In this document: one piece after another, positions 17,549 to 26,600 of the stretch
How the letters are laid out: every line of letters begins with the position of its first letter
Position numbering within the stretch: position 1 is the first letter of the stretch
Source of the DNA: an uncultured Prevotella sp.
GTDB lineage: Bacteria; Bacteroidota; Bacteroidia; Bacteroidales; Bacteroidaceae
NCBI GenBank assembly: GCA_900542795.1
Contig: UQPD01000013.1
Coordinates: 1-27,158 of the forward strand
Direction: 5' to 3'
Length of the DNA stretch: 27,158 bases
Notes under the pieces: model-generated
The model's input: only the letters and a program-made list of their open reading frames with translations
What the model was told of the DNA's origin: nothing
Databases searched by the model: none
Translations under genes and position numbers: made by a program

Positions 17549-17622
17549 AAATAATCAATGTCTTTTACGCCGACCTCAGCCCATTCGGGGTGAGGCTGGC
17601 GCATGAAACATTGATTATTTTT
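17549..17622 (+). terminator. Nested hairpin with U-run, probable terminator of the five-gene operon
   Basis: An outer 13-bp perfect stem (AAATAATCAATGT at 17549-17561 with its complement at 17608-17620) runs into a T-rich tract. Its loop contains a second GC-rich hairpin (CGCC at 17568-17571 with GGCG at 17598-17601, and CCTCA with TGAGG inside). The U-run follows the outer stem, which is the layout of an intrinsic terminator. It lies 56 bp after the helicase stop. The inner hairpin shares a motif with 19814-19844. Confidence 0.65.
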
Positions 17623-17686
17623 TACTCAAATAATCAGGGTTTTACTGGTGACCCAATACCCTCACATAGTTTGTAATACTTATTAC

Positions 17687-17802
17687 CCCCAGGGTGTCGC
17701 TTCGCTTGCCCCGGGCTATGCACAGTTTGCCCTTTGCTATGCATTATCGGCTGCACCTCAGCAATTCAAGCAAGCTTGATTGCATTCGGTTTGCGCGATA
17801 AT
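17687..17802. repeat. Compound palindromic intergenic element
   Basis: The spacer between the defence operon and the SulP gene (17494-17857) contains no gene. This part folds heavily: a CCC/GGG-closed hairpin with a CGCTTCGCTT loop (about 17687-17715), ATGCA/TGCAT arms near 17718-17743, ATTATCG (17743-17749) with CGATAAT (17796-17802), and inside it GCAATTCAAGC (17761-17771) with GCTTGATTGC (17774-17783), one bulged base. It resembles dispersed palindromic repeats of Bacteroidales intergenic DNA, but only one copy is in the window, so dispersal cannot be shown here. Confidence 0.5.
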
Positions 17803-17857
17803 TCAGCCCGTTTGGAACTAAATCCGAAACTTTAGTAACAAATAACTAAATATATTA

Positions 17858-19549
17858 ATGAGTTTTTCTTCCTTTGCGCCGCGCTTGGTTAGTGAACTGC
17901 GGCATTACAACAAAGAAAAGTTGGCCGCTGACTTGATGGCGGGCTTAATTGTGGGCATCGTAGCCCTTCCGTTGGCAATTGCGTTTGGTATTGCTTCGGG
18001 TGTATCTCCCTCACAGGGTATTCTTACTGCCATTATTGGTGGTTTCATTGTGTCGGCATTGGGCGGTAGCCGTGTGCAGATAGGTGGCCCTACAGGTGCC
18101 TTTATTGTTATTATTTATGGCATTGTGTCGAACCCAGACTTGGGACTTCCTGGTTTGATGCTTGCCACGATGTTAGCAGGTGCATTTCTCATTCTGTTGG
18201 GTGTATGCCGATTGGGAACCATTATCAAGTTTATTCCTTACCCCATTGTGGTAGGTTTTACCAGTGGTATTGCGGTGACCATTTTTACCACACAGATTAA
18301 GGACCTTTTTGGTTTGCAAACAGAAAAGTTGCCGGGTGACTTCCTTTCGAAGTGGGGCATTTACTTTCAACATTTCGATACACTTGATTGGGTGACCACT
18401 GCCGTTGGTATTTTGAGCATTGTAATTATTGCACTGACCCCGAAGGTCTCTAAAAAAATTCCTGGTTCGCTCGTAGCTATTATTCTTATGACGGTGGGTG
18501 TGTATTTCCTCAATGCTCACACCACTTACCACGTAACTACCATTGGTGACCAGTTTGGTGAAATTAAAGCGACTATTCCTTCGTTGCAAGTACCCAATTT
18601 GAGTTGGGAAAATGTGAAAGGTCTTTTCCCCACAGCCATGGTTATTGCTGTGTTAGGTGCTATTGAGTCGTTGCTCTCAGCAACTGTAGCTGATGGTGTA
18701 TGTGGCGACCATCACAATTCAAACCAAGAGTTGATAGGTCAAGGTGTTGCCAACATTTGCACCCCTCTTTTTGGTGGTATTCCTTGTACGGGTGCGATTG
18801 CACGTACCATGACCAATATTAACAATGGAGGTCGTACTCCCGTAGCAGGTATTGTGCATGCCATTGTGTTGCTCGTCATCTTTTTGGTGTTGATGCCTTT
18901 GGCAGCCTACATCCCTATGTCGTGCTTGGCAGGTGTGTTGGTCATTGTGTCATATAATATGAGTGGTTGGCGCACCTTTATGCAGTTGATGAAGAATCCT
19001 AAGAGCGATGTTATTGTGTTGCTCATCACCTTCTTCCTCACTGTGGTATTCGACCTTACCATAGCCATTGAGGTTGGTTTGCTCATAGCCTGCTTGCTCT
19101 TTATGAAGCGTATGGCAGAGTCAACTCAAATTAAGGTGATTGCCGATGAAATTGACCCGAACGACGAAACCGATGCTGAGGTTCACGAGGAACACCTTAT
19201 TATTCCCGAGGGTGTTGAGGTGTACGAAATCAATGGTCCTTATTTCTTTGGTATAGCCAATAAGTTTGAGGAATTGATGGCAGCTATGGAGAATCATCCC
19301 AAGGTACGTGTCATCCGTATGCGTCGTGTACCCTTTATAGACTCAACAGGTATTCACAACTTGCAGAATCTTTGTGAAATGAGTCATCGCGAAGGCACGC
19401 ATATTGTGCTTTCGGGTGTAACGCCGAATGTTTATAGTGTGCTCGAACACAATGGCTTCTGCAAACTCCTTGGCAAAGACCACATTTGTCCTAACATCAA
19501 CGTAGCACTCGACCGTGCTTCCGCTATTGTTAAGCGTCCTCTTGCTTGA
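17858..19549 (+). CDS. SulP-family anion transporter with STAS domain
   Basis: A 563-residue inner-membrane transporter. The N-terminal 420 residues are hydrophobic with SulP hallmarks: the first helix LMAGLIVGIVALPLAIAFG, and the SGVSPSQGILTAIIGG and GGSRVQIGGPTGAF segments. The C-terminal cytoplasmic part (about 450-555) is a STAS domain with the conserved FIDSTGIH site. SulP proteins carry sulfate, bicarbonate or dicarboxylates; the substrate cannot be told from sequence by eye. The ATG at 17858 is preceded by A/T-rich sequence. It is monocistronic, follows the palindromic spacer, and faces thymidine kinase tail to tail. Nothing links it to the defence operon. Confidence 0.93.
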   Translation: MSFSSFAPRLVSELRHYNKEKLAADLMAGLIVGIVALPLAIAFGIASGVSPSQGILTAIIGGFIVSALGGSRVQIGGPTGAFIVIIYGIVSNPDLGLPGLMLATMLAGAFLILLGVCRLGTIIKFIPYPIVVGFTSGIAVTIFTTQIKDLFGLQTEKLPGDFLSKWGIYFQHFDTLDWVTTAVGILSIVIIALTPKVSKKIPGSLVAIILMTVGVYFLNAHTTYHVTTIGDQFGEIKATIPSLQVPNLSWENVKGLFPTAMVIAVLGAIESLLSATVADGVCGDHHNSNQELIGQGVANICTPLFGGIPCTGAIARTMTNINNGGRTPVAGIVHAIVLLVIFLVLMPLAAYIPMSCLAGVLVIVSYNMSGWRTFMQLMKNPKSDVIVLLITFFLTVVFDLTIAIEVGLLIACLLFMKRMAESTQIKVIADEIDPNDETDAEVHEEHLIIPEGVEVYEINGPYFFGIANKFEELMAAMENHPKVRVIRMRRVPFIDSTGIHNLQNLCEMSHREGTHIVLSGVTPNVYSVLEHNGFCKLLGKDHICPNINVALDRASAIVKRPLA

Positions 19550-19574
19550 AATAGCAAGTACATTCGTAAATAAC

Positions 19575-19614
19575 AAAAAAACTTCGTTAGTAACTGCACT
19601 AACGAAGTTTTTTT
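19575..19614. terminator. Strong intrinsic terminator after the SulP gene, possibly bidirectional
   Basis: A perfect 16-bp inverted repeat (19575-19590 with 19599-19614, core ACTTCGTTAG) has an 8-nt loop. It has a run of A on the left and of T on the right, so it can terminate on either strand. It starts 25 bp after the SulP stop. Thymidine kinase converges from the right and ends 255 bp away. Confidence 0.9.
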
Positions 19615-19645
19615 GCATTTGTATTGTACTATCAAAAACACCTCA

Positions 19646-19708
19646 AAATAGTTTTAGTTAACTCGCGAAATAGTTTTAGTTAACTCGCGAAATAGTTTTA
19701 ACTAAAAC
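19646..19708. repeat. 22-bp tandem repeat with an inverted third part
   Basis: Two identical 22-bp copies (AAATAGTTTTAGTTAACTCGCG) lie at 19646-19667 and 19668-19689. The third starts the same way (19690-19700) and turns into an inverted copy, so GTTTTAGTTAA (19673-19683) pairs with TTAACTAAAAC (19698-19708). The array sits between the convergent SulP and thymidine kinase genes. The rest of the spacer (19709-19857) is A/T-rich with no gene visible. Confidence 0.9.
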
Positions 19709-19813
19709 GATTTAGGGGCGTAACTAAGCGAACAGCTGTTTGTGTTTTTTGTCAAAAATGACCATCAATGAGCCATAAATGTTCATAAATTATTTTTTTG
19801 AATTTCCATAAAT

Positions 19814-19844
19814 CCCCCATCGGGTAGGGTTAGCGCATGAGAAC
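19814..19844 (+). repeat. GCGCATGA-containing motif shared with 17579-17609
   Basis: CCCATCGGGTAGGGTTAG followed by GCGCATGAGAAC resembles CCCATTCGGGGTGAGGCTG followed by GCGCATGAAAC in the inner hairpin of the operon terminator. Both copies are intergenic and in the same orientation. Two diverged copies 2.2 kb apart suggest a small dispersed element, but the match is short. Confidence 0.4.
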
Positions 19845-19869
19845 CTCAATAGAATGTAATACTTAATAC

Positions 19870-20445
19870 TTAATACTTAAGCTCTGCTTTATTATAGCAC
19901 TGTCTGCACAAGGGCTCGTATTCATCCTGTTCGCCAAGGAGCACACGTTGTTCGTCCTTCACGATGCGGTGTGAGACGTGTGCCAAATTGCCACACTTCA
20001 CACAAATGGCGTGAACTTTGGTAACATCCTCGGCTATTGCCATAAGTTGAGGCATAGGACCGAAGGGAACACCTTTAAAGTCCATGTCTAACCCCGCAAT
20101 GATTACACGCTTGCCACTGTTTGCTAATTCGTTGCACAACACATCCACAAGCGAGTCGTCAAAGAATTGGGCTTCGTCAATGCCTACTACTTGTGCTTCA
20201 GAAGCCATGAGCAAGATGCTTCGGGCAGAGTCTACAGGCGTAGAGGCAATAGAAGTAGCATCGTGCGACACCACGTCCTCCTCAGAATAGCGTGTGTCGA
20301 TGGCAGGTTTGTATATCTCAACACGTTGACGCGCAATGCGTGCACGTTTTAGTCGGCGAATAAGTTCCTCGGTTTTACCCGAGAACATTGAACCGCAAAT
20401 CACTTCGATGCGACCACAAGATAGGTTAGTTGGTTCTTGATACAT
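19870..20445 (-). CDS. tdk: Thymidine kinase (type II)
   Basis: A 191-residue cytoplasmic enzyme that phosphorylates thymidine with ATP in pyrimidine salvage. The phosphate-binding loop is GSMFSGKT (18-25). The DEAQ at 90-93 supplies the catalytic glutamate E91. The zinc-binding cysteines are C148, C151, C180 and C183, and a DMDFKG segment (about 120-125) precedes the lasso region. Length and all key residues are normal. The last codons and the stop lie in an AATACTT heptamer repeated three times (19858-19878). It may be co-transcribed with the exporter gene 75 bp upstream, with a hairpin between them. Confidence 0.97.
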   Translation of the reverse strand: MYQEPTNLSCGRIEVICGSMFSGKTEELIRRLKRARIARQRVEIYKPAIDTRYSEEDVVSHDATSIASTPVDSARSILLMASEAQVVGIDEAQFFDDSLVDVLCNELANSGKRVIIAGLDMDFKGVPFGPMPQLMAIAEDVTKVHAICVKCGNLAHVSHRIVKDEQRVLLGEQDEYEPLCRQCYNKAELKY

Positions 20446-20468
20446 GGTTTTGGTTTATTGTTGAATTT

Positions 20469-20509
20469 AAGGGTGGCTCTAAGCAATTAAATCTTTTAGA
20501 ACCACCCTT
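20469..20509. terminator. Hairpin between the exporter gene and tdk
   Basis: AAGGGTGGCTCTAA (20469-20482) pairs with TTAGAACCACCCTT (20496-20509) with one mismatch that is a G-U wobble on one strand. Just after the exporter stop on the minus strand, it may end or attenuate transcription before tdk. The following sequence on the minus strand has no long U-run, so full termination is uncertain. Confidence 0.55.
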
Positions 20510-20520
20510 TTATTTATGTT

Positions 20521-21891
20521 TTATAATTCAGTCAAATCAACGAAGTCACCGCGCTTTTTGCGGTCTTCGATGAGTTGTTGGAGTTTGCGTTGGCGATCCT
20601 TAGCAACCCAATGGCGTGCAAACACGTTAGGAATGGCAACACCCAAGGCAATACACATAATGGTGATGGCTGATGCCATACCAAACTTCATGGCATTGGT
20701 AAGTTCGCCTACCACACCATTCATCTCGATGAGACCTACCAAAGCACGATACATCAATACACCAGGCACCATAGGAATTACACTGGGGATAGAGATTACG
20801 TGGTTAGGAGCATGCACCCAGTGTACGGCCTTCACTGCGATAAGGCTTGCCAAGGCACTACCTGCGAGTGAACCAATTGCCAAGCCCATGTCAAGACCCA
20901 TGTTATTGTTGCTCGGACCTAAGTTGACAAAGTTACGTGTGCACACGGCAATGATACCACCAATGGCAACTACCCAAAGCAAGCGGCGCGGAATGTTGAA
21001 GATCATTGAGAAGCCCATGGCTGAAATGGCAGCAGCTGCAGCATAACTGATGTAAGAGTTGTGCGGAATCATGGGAATGGTGTAGAATTGCGTGAGGTCG
21101 AAATTTGATAACTTCAAGAAGAACGCAATACCAAACGACATTGCCACAATCATCAAGAAGGTGTTAATGGCACGTGTTAAGCCCACTTGTATGTAATTGT
21201 CGAGCATATCGTCGACAAAGTTAATCAAAGGTACACCCGGCACAATAAAGAGAGCACAAGCCAAGAGTGGGTGGAGTGGGGTATCGGTCCACGAAGCTGG
21301 GAGGAAAGTAGTAGCCCAAGCAATGACCGTACTGATAAAAGCAGCAATGGCAATGCCCATATAGTTGTTCAAGCCTTTGCGCAACATCAGACCACGCAGA
21401 TACATACCAATGGCGGCAGCAAACGAGGCATAGAAGAAGGCAGTCCAGTCGCAACCAAACTGAATGCAGAATCCACCACAGGCAAAACCAGTACCGATAG
21501 CAACTTGCACAGGTGTGTAGTTACGTGGGCGGCGGGCAATTTCTTCGAGTTCTTCAGCATATTGCTCAATGCTATAGTCCTCGCGTATAGCTTTCCACGA
21601 GAGTTTACTGATAAGCGAGATGGTAGTCATGTTAATGCCATGCTTATCGCAGCGTTGGAATTTGCTGTACGAGTGTTCATTGTCGCTGAGGTTCACCATC
21701 AGCATGTTGAACTGCACATAGATGTGCAAGTGCTCTTCGGGCAGACCGAGGAAGGCAGCTGTGCGCTTCATATTGCGCATAATGCGATTGGTGTCGGCGG
21801 CGCTTTCCACCAACAATTGTCCGGTGCGGAGCAACAAATCGAGCTTATGTCTGATGAGTTGTTCGCGCGTCAGTTCAGTTTCTTTTGCCAT
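20521..21891 (-). CDS. Threonine/serine exporter family protein (ThrE)
   Basis: A 456-residue inner-membrane protein of the ThrE family, which exports threonine and serine in the actinobacterial prototype. The N-terminal cytosolic part (about 1-130; MAKETELTREQLIRHKLDLL) is the DUF1212-type region. It is followed by about ten hydrophobic helices, including the conserved FIVPGVPLINFVDDML segment, and a second ThrE_2-like half. The frame stays open to a TTG at 21927, but that codon falls inside the -7 promoter element, so the ATG at 21891 is chosen. It probably has its own promoter and is separate from the SusCD operon, whose terminator lies between them. Confidence 0.9.
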   Translation of the reverse strand: MAKETELTREQLIRHKLDLLLRTGQLLVESAADTNRIMRNMKRTAAFLGLPEEHLHIYVQFNMLMVNLSDNEHSYSKFQRCDKHGINMTTISLISKLSWKAIREDYSIEQYAEELEEIARRPRNYTPVQVAIGTGFACGGFCIQFGCDWTAFFYASFAAAIGMYLRGLMLRKGLNNYMGIAIAAFISTVIAWATTFLPASWTDTPLHPLLACALFIVPGVPLINFVDDMLDNYIQVGLTRAINTFLMIVAMSFGIAFFLKLSNFDLTQFYTIPMIPHNSYISYAAAAAISAMGFSMIFNIPRRLLWVVAIGGIIAVCTRNFVNLGPSNNNMGLDMGLAIGSLAGSALASLIAVKAVHWVHAPNHVISIPSVIPMVPGVLMYRALVGLIEMNGVVGELTNAMKFGMASAITIMCIALGVAIPNVFARHWVAKDRQRKLQQLIEDRKKRGDFVDLTEL

Positions 21892-21924
21892 TAAGTATTT
21901 TGATTGTGTATTTGTTTTCGGCTG

Positions 21925-21932
21925 CAAATTTA
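21925..21932 (-). promoter_or_regulatory. Putative Bacteroidetes -7 element of the exporter gene
   Basis: Read on the minus strand this is TAAATTTG followed by C, a match to the TAnnTTTG -7 element of Bacteroidetes primary sigma factor promoters. A transcript would start near 21918, leaving a leader of about 27 bases before the ATG at 21891. A TTTG occurs upstream but closer than the usual 19-21 bp, so the -33 box is weak. Confidence 0.5.
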
Positions 21933-21974
21933 CAAAAAATTAAGCAAAGCACTTGAATTTCAAGTAAGGAAACG

Positions 21975-22016
21975 AAAAAAGCATCCCGTTAGACCTAAAA
22001 ATCTAACAGGATGCTT
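21975..22016 (-). terminator. Intrinsic terminator of the susCD operon
   Basis: On the minus strand a 15-bp stem (arms 22002-22016 and 21979-21993) has a single U-G pair and an 8-nt loop. It runs into six U residues (21975-21980). It starts 38 bp after the SusD stop. Its position and form are those of a standard rho-independent terminator. Confidence 0.88.
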
Positions 22017-22053
22017 AGTTGTTTATGGTTATCTATTTTTTAAAGACCTCTGA

Positions 22054-23604
22054 TTATTGGTCAGCATCTTTCATGTTTGAATTGTATTGCAATTCTTGGT
22101 TAGGAATTGCGAAAACAACTTCCTTAGAATCGTAGTTGATTACACGTGCACTACCATTAGCGGCAATACCATATTTGGGGTCGTTAGCAGGGCAAGTCAT
22201 GTTCTTCTTGAAACGCTTGAAGGTTTGGAGACTCTTACCTTCACCCCACATTTCTACACGCCAGTTAAAGAAAATCTCATCGAGGAGCTGGTCGTTAGTC
22301 ATGCTTGCAAGTGAGGCAGCGGTAGTTTCATCGCGGTTATCGAGGATAGCCTTGAGATAAGTGGCAGCGCTTGCAGTGTGACCTTCGCGAGCTTCAGCTT
22401 CAGCAGCAATGAGGTAGCATTCCTCAATACGCATAAAGTGGATATCGCTTTCCCAACTACGGTCGCCCATGATTTCAGAAGAACGATCTGAGTGGAACTT
22501 GCCAGTAGGCAACAGTGCGAGTGGACTACCTTGCCAAGCTGCGTAGTAGGGGCTGGTTGTAAACCAATCGCGACGTGCATCACTTTCGGGGATTTGGTTA
22601 AAGAGGTCAGAGTTGATAACCTTGAAGTCACCTGCAGCAGTGTAGCTATAAGTGTAAAGGTCCATCATGCCCCAGAAGGTACACAAACCACCTGTGTTAT
22701 CGGCTGTGATGTCAATACCCCATAACCAGTCGTTGTTATTTACGGTGTTAAAGCCGTAGTTCAAGTCGCTCTTCGGGAGGATAGCCTTGCCAGCACCTTG
22801 TGCAGCTTCGATAGCGAGGTCAGCATTAGCCTTAGCGTTTGCATTGTCGCCCATCTGCAAGTAAGCATAAGCCTTCAAAGTGTAGGCAACAGCCAAACTC
22901 GGTTGGTCGATTGTTGAAGTGTAACCAGCTTCGGCAGCAGCCTTGAAAGCTTCGATAGCACCATTAAGGTCGAAGAGAATTTGTTCGTAAACCTTAGCTG
23001 TGGTTTCGGGACCCTTTGCTGTAGCAGACTGTTCGCGATAGATAGGAATAACCTTCTTATCCTTATAAGTAGCGTAGTCACCAGTGAAAAGGTTCACCAA
23101 GTTGCTATAAGCAAAAGCTCTTGCAGTTTTAGCTTGTGCATAATAGAGTTTGTAACTTGCATTTTCGGGCGCAACTTCATCGCTTCCAAGGGTAGTGAAG
23201 GTAAAGTTACTTGCATCAATAACCTTATAATAGAAGTACCAATTGCTGGCAGTATTGTTCTTGTTTGCGGCAGTGCCTTGTGCTTCTGAAATGAAGTAGC
23301 CGTAGCTTGAACCACGTGACATTACCATATCGTGCGACATGAGATCGGTTGAGATGTCTACAGATTTCTGTCCGAAGTCGCTTTGTGAATCTGTACCACC
23401 TGCCTGCCAACGAATGAGTGAGGTGGTGATACCCTGAGTTTGTCCGAGCAATACTTTAGGGTTCCACTTTGCAGACTCTTCAAGTTGGTCGGGGGTAATG
23501 AAGCTACCATCTGTTTCGCGGTCGAGGAAACTATCTGAGCAAGCTGAGAACGACAGCAAGGCAGCAGCCATAACCGGAATATATGCTAAAAACTTATATT
23601 TCAT
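22054..23604 (-). CDS. SusD/RagB-family nutrient-binding outer-membrane lipoprotein
   Basis: A 516-residue surface lipoprotein that acts as a lid on its SusC partner and captures glycan or peptide ligands. The start MKYKFLAYIPVMAAALLSFS is a lipoprotein signal with lipobox FSAC and acylated C22. SusD hallmarks are the early SDSFLDRETDGSF and, near the C-terminus, WESDIHFMRIEECYLIAAEA and RVEMWGEGKSLQTFKRF. Length is normal. It follows the SusC gene by 75 bp on the same strand. No glycoside hydrolase or surface glycan-binding gene follows it, so the substrate cannot be guessed from context. Confidence 0.95.
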   Translation of the reverse strand: MKYKFLAYIPVMAAALLSFSACSDSFLDRETDGSFITPDQLEESAKWNPKVLLGQTQGITTSLIRWQAGGTDSQSDFGQKSVDISTDLMSHDMVMSRGSSYGYFISEAQGTAANKNNTASNWYFYYKVIDASNFTFTTLGSDEVAPENASYKLYYAQAKTARAFAYSNLVNLFTGDYATYKDKKVIPIYREQSATAKGPETTAKVYEQILFDLNGAIEAFKAAAEAGYTSTIDQPSLAVAYTLKAYAYLQMGDNANAKANADLAIEAAQGAGKAILPKSDLNYGFNTVNNNDWLWGIDITADNTGGLCTFWGMMDLYTYSYTAAGDFKVINSDLFNQIPESDARRDWFTTSPYYAAWQGSPLALLPTGKFHSDRSSEIMGDRSWESDIHFMRIEECYLIAAEAEAREGHTASAATYLKAILDNRDETTAASLASMTNDQLLDEIFFNWRVEMWGEGKSLQTFKRFKKNMTCPANDPKYGIAANGSARVINYDSKEVVFAIPNQELQYNSNMKDADQ

Positions 23605-23679
23605 GATTTAATTTCTTTTTATTGTGCTATGGATAAGCAGTTGAAATTTCTCAATTTTGTTTTACGCAGTCAATGTGGA

Positions 23680-26600
23680 TTAGAAGTTAAACTTCAAACC
23701 TACAGTGAAGCTTGATGAAGGCAGATACTGCGTGTCGCTTGTCATACCATCGCTTGTGGTGCCCGGCATAAAGCCCTTGCGTGCGCTGAGCAAGAAGAGG
23801 TTCTCGCCTGTAGCGTAGATCTGTGCACCATGCATACCACCCAAACGACTTGTGAGAGATTCGGGGAAGTTGTAAGCCAAACGGATGTTAGAGAGTTGCA
23901 AGTAGTTGCGCTTAGTGAGGAAACGGGTGCTACGTGCATTGGCATATTTACCAAATTTTGTACCATTGGTAAGTGCGGGAACATCTGTTACATCGCCAGC
24001 CTTTGACCAACGATTTTCCATGTCCTTGTGCCAGTTGTGTGTACCCAATTCACCATCACCCATCAAGCGTGCGTACACATAGTCGTAAGCATAACCACCG
24101 AGTGAATAAGTGAAGGTTGTGCTGAGGCTGAAGTCCTTTACGCGGAGGTCGAAACCGAAACCACCCGTGAGTTTAGGAGTAGCCGACTTACCCACGAAGT
24201 CACTTGCTGCTTCAGTCCAGTCTGAGGTAGGAGTACCTTCCACAAGGCTATATTGTTCGCCCTTGTGATTCTTCTTGTAGAGTTCTACGTCAGTTACATT
24301 CTCCTGCAATACATTGCCCGCTGCGTCAACCGCATTGAGTGTCTTGTAGAGTGCATAACCTGTTTCAGAGTCAACACCTTTGTAAGTGGGCAGGTAGAAG
24401 TCGTAGATTGAACCACCCTTCACCCAAGTGAAACGACTTGTGTATTGATAGAAGTCCATGCGGTTACCGCTTTCACCATCCATCGGGAGTTCTACGATGC
24501 TGTTCTTGTAGTGTGAACCATTCAAGCGGATGTCGAGGCTTACGTCCTTTGTCTTTACAGCGTGTGCAGTCAAATTGAATTCTACACCAGCGTTACGCAT
24601 TTTACCATCGTTTACAGGGATAGAAGCATAACCTTGTGAAAGCGCTGTGCTGCGGAGGAAGAGCATGTCTGAAGTCAAACGGTTGAAGTAGTCAACTTCA
24701 CCTTCCACAATACCCGCAATGTTAAATTCAACACCCACGTTTACGTTCTGCGTCTTTTCCCAAGTAAGGTCTTTGTTACCCTTGCGGTTGAATACGAACG
24801 AAGCTTTGTCGTTGACATTAAGAATAGTGTACATGTCTGTGTAGGGATAGTAGGCTGAAATACCTAAACCTAAGGCACTATCATCGTTCAATGATTGGTT
24901 ACCTGTAACACCCCATGAAGCTTTGAGTTTAAGATTGCGTAACCAAGAAACATCGCGCAAAAAGTCTTCCTTTGTTACGTTCCATGCAGCACCTACAGAA
25001 CCGAATGTACCCCAACGATTACCCTTGGCAAAACGTGAAGAACCATCGGCACGGAGTGCACCATTGATGAAGTACTTTTCTGCATAGTCGTAAGAGAGCT
25101 GACCGAACCAGCTATCGAGTGAATAACCATAGTTGTAACCTGTGAGATTTTGATAAACCACCGCATTACCAAAGGTCAAACCATTCGCACGAACCAAGTT
25201 CTTCTTTGAACCATAGGCAATCTGGTTGTCAGTCCAAGTAGATTCGTGACCAACAAAGGCATTAAAGCTGTGTGTGTCTTTATAGGTGTGCTTCCATGAA
25301 AGAATCTGGTTGCCTACAACTTGGCGTGAAATAGCACTTGTGTTTTCGTAAATACCATTACCCTCAGAGTCACCATAGAAGGGGTTGGTTACGACATTGT
25401 TGTTAGAGTGGAGGTACATGTAACCCAAACCTGCAGTAAGCTTAAAGTCGTTGAGGAACGAAGCTTCCAACTGACCATTACCTGTGAATTGGTCAGCATC
25501 TGTTTGGTTGATATCCAAATTGGCTGAACCAGCAGGGTTCACGTTGGGATAAGCAGGACGACCATTTTCCATACCATAATCGTACTTATAACCACCTACG
25601 TAAGCATCGGGGATACGATTACCATTCGCATCGCGTTGGAAAACGGGATAGAGGTAAGGCATAGAGTTGATGAAGTTCATGGCGTTGTTCGACACATTTT
25701 CATTCTGTACAGACTTGTTCTGACGAGAGTTAGCATACGACAACGAAGTAGAACCCTTCAACCAGTTGGTAATCTGCAAGTCCATGTTGCTACGAGCCGT
25801 GAAACGACGGTAGTCAGCACCAACGAGGTAACCCTTATCCTTCGTAAAGCCTACAGAGGTATAAGTCTTTATGCGGTCGGTACCACCTGTAAGGTTAACA
25901 CCAGCATCTACCTTCTGACCTGTGCGGAAGAGTTCGTCTTCCCAACTATCGGGGTTGTATTTGCGAGTAATGCCACTGTTAAAGCGACCTGTAGCAGGGT
26001 CGATAAGGTTGGCACCATCTGCATTCCACATGTTATAGATAGAAGGAATACCACCATTTTGGTCGTCGAAGAGGGCAGCCGAAGCAGCACCAATAGCTTG
26101 TTCTTCAGTTGCACCCTGCTTCATAAAGTTGTTCTTGAGGCTTTCCCAAGAGAGTTCAACGAAGCGTTCGGGCGACTTGATTACATCGTAAGTAGGCAAC
26201 CAACGTCCGCTAACCGAATATTTTACGTCAGCACCGATAGAGAGTTTGCCTGCTTTACCTTTCTTAGTTGAGATAATGATTACACCGTTAGCACCGCGCG
26301 AACCATAAAGGGCAGTAGCTGTAGCGTCCTTCATAAGGTCGAGGCTCTCGATGTCCTTAGGGTCGATGCTTGAGAGGTCGCCAGCGTAAGGCATACCATC
26401 TACCACGATGAGAGGAGAGGCTGCGGCATTTACTGAACCGATACCACGCATCACAATGCTTGAGTTAGCACCCGGGTTACCGTCGCTCTGCATAATCTGC
26501 ACACCCGCAACTTCACCAGCAAGGGCAGAGGTAACTTCGGTAGTAGCCTTGTTCTCAACAACGTCGCCTTTAATTTTGGCAGCAGCACCTGTAAACGAAG

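Noticed and set aside
19646..19708. CRISPR array
   Set aside because: The two 22-bp copies abut with no spacers and there are no cas genes.
19858..19878. AATACTT heptamer repeated three times at the tdk stop as a phase-variation tract
   Set aside because: The stop codon lies inside the repeat and changes in copy number would leave the protein almost unchanged.
21187..21894. A 235-codon plus-strand frame opposite the ThrE-family gene
   Set aside because: Its sequence is the complement of a conserved membrane protein and shows no domain, signal or promoter of its own.
25636..26271. A 211-codon plus-strand frame opposite susC
   Set aside because: It is a shadow of the conserved SusC barrel region with no features of a real protein.
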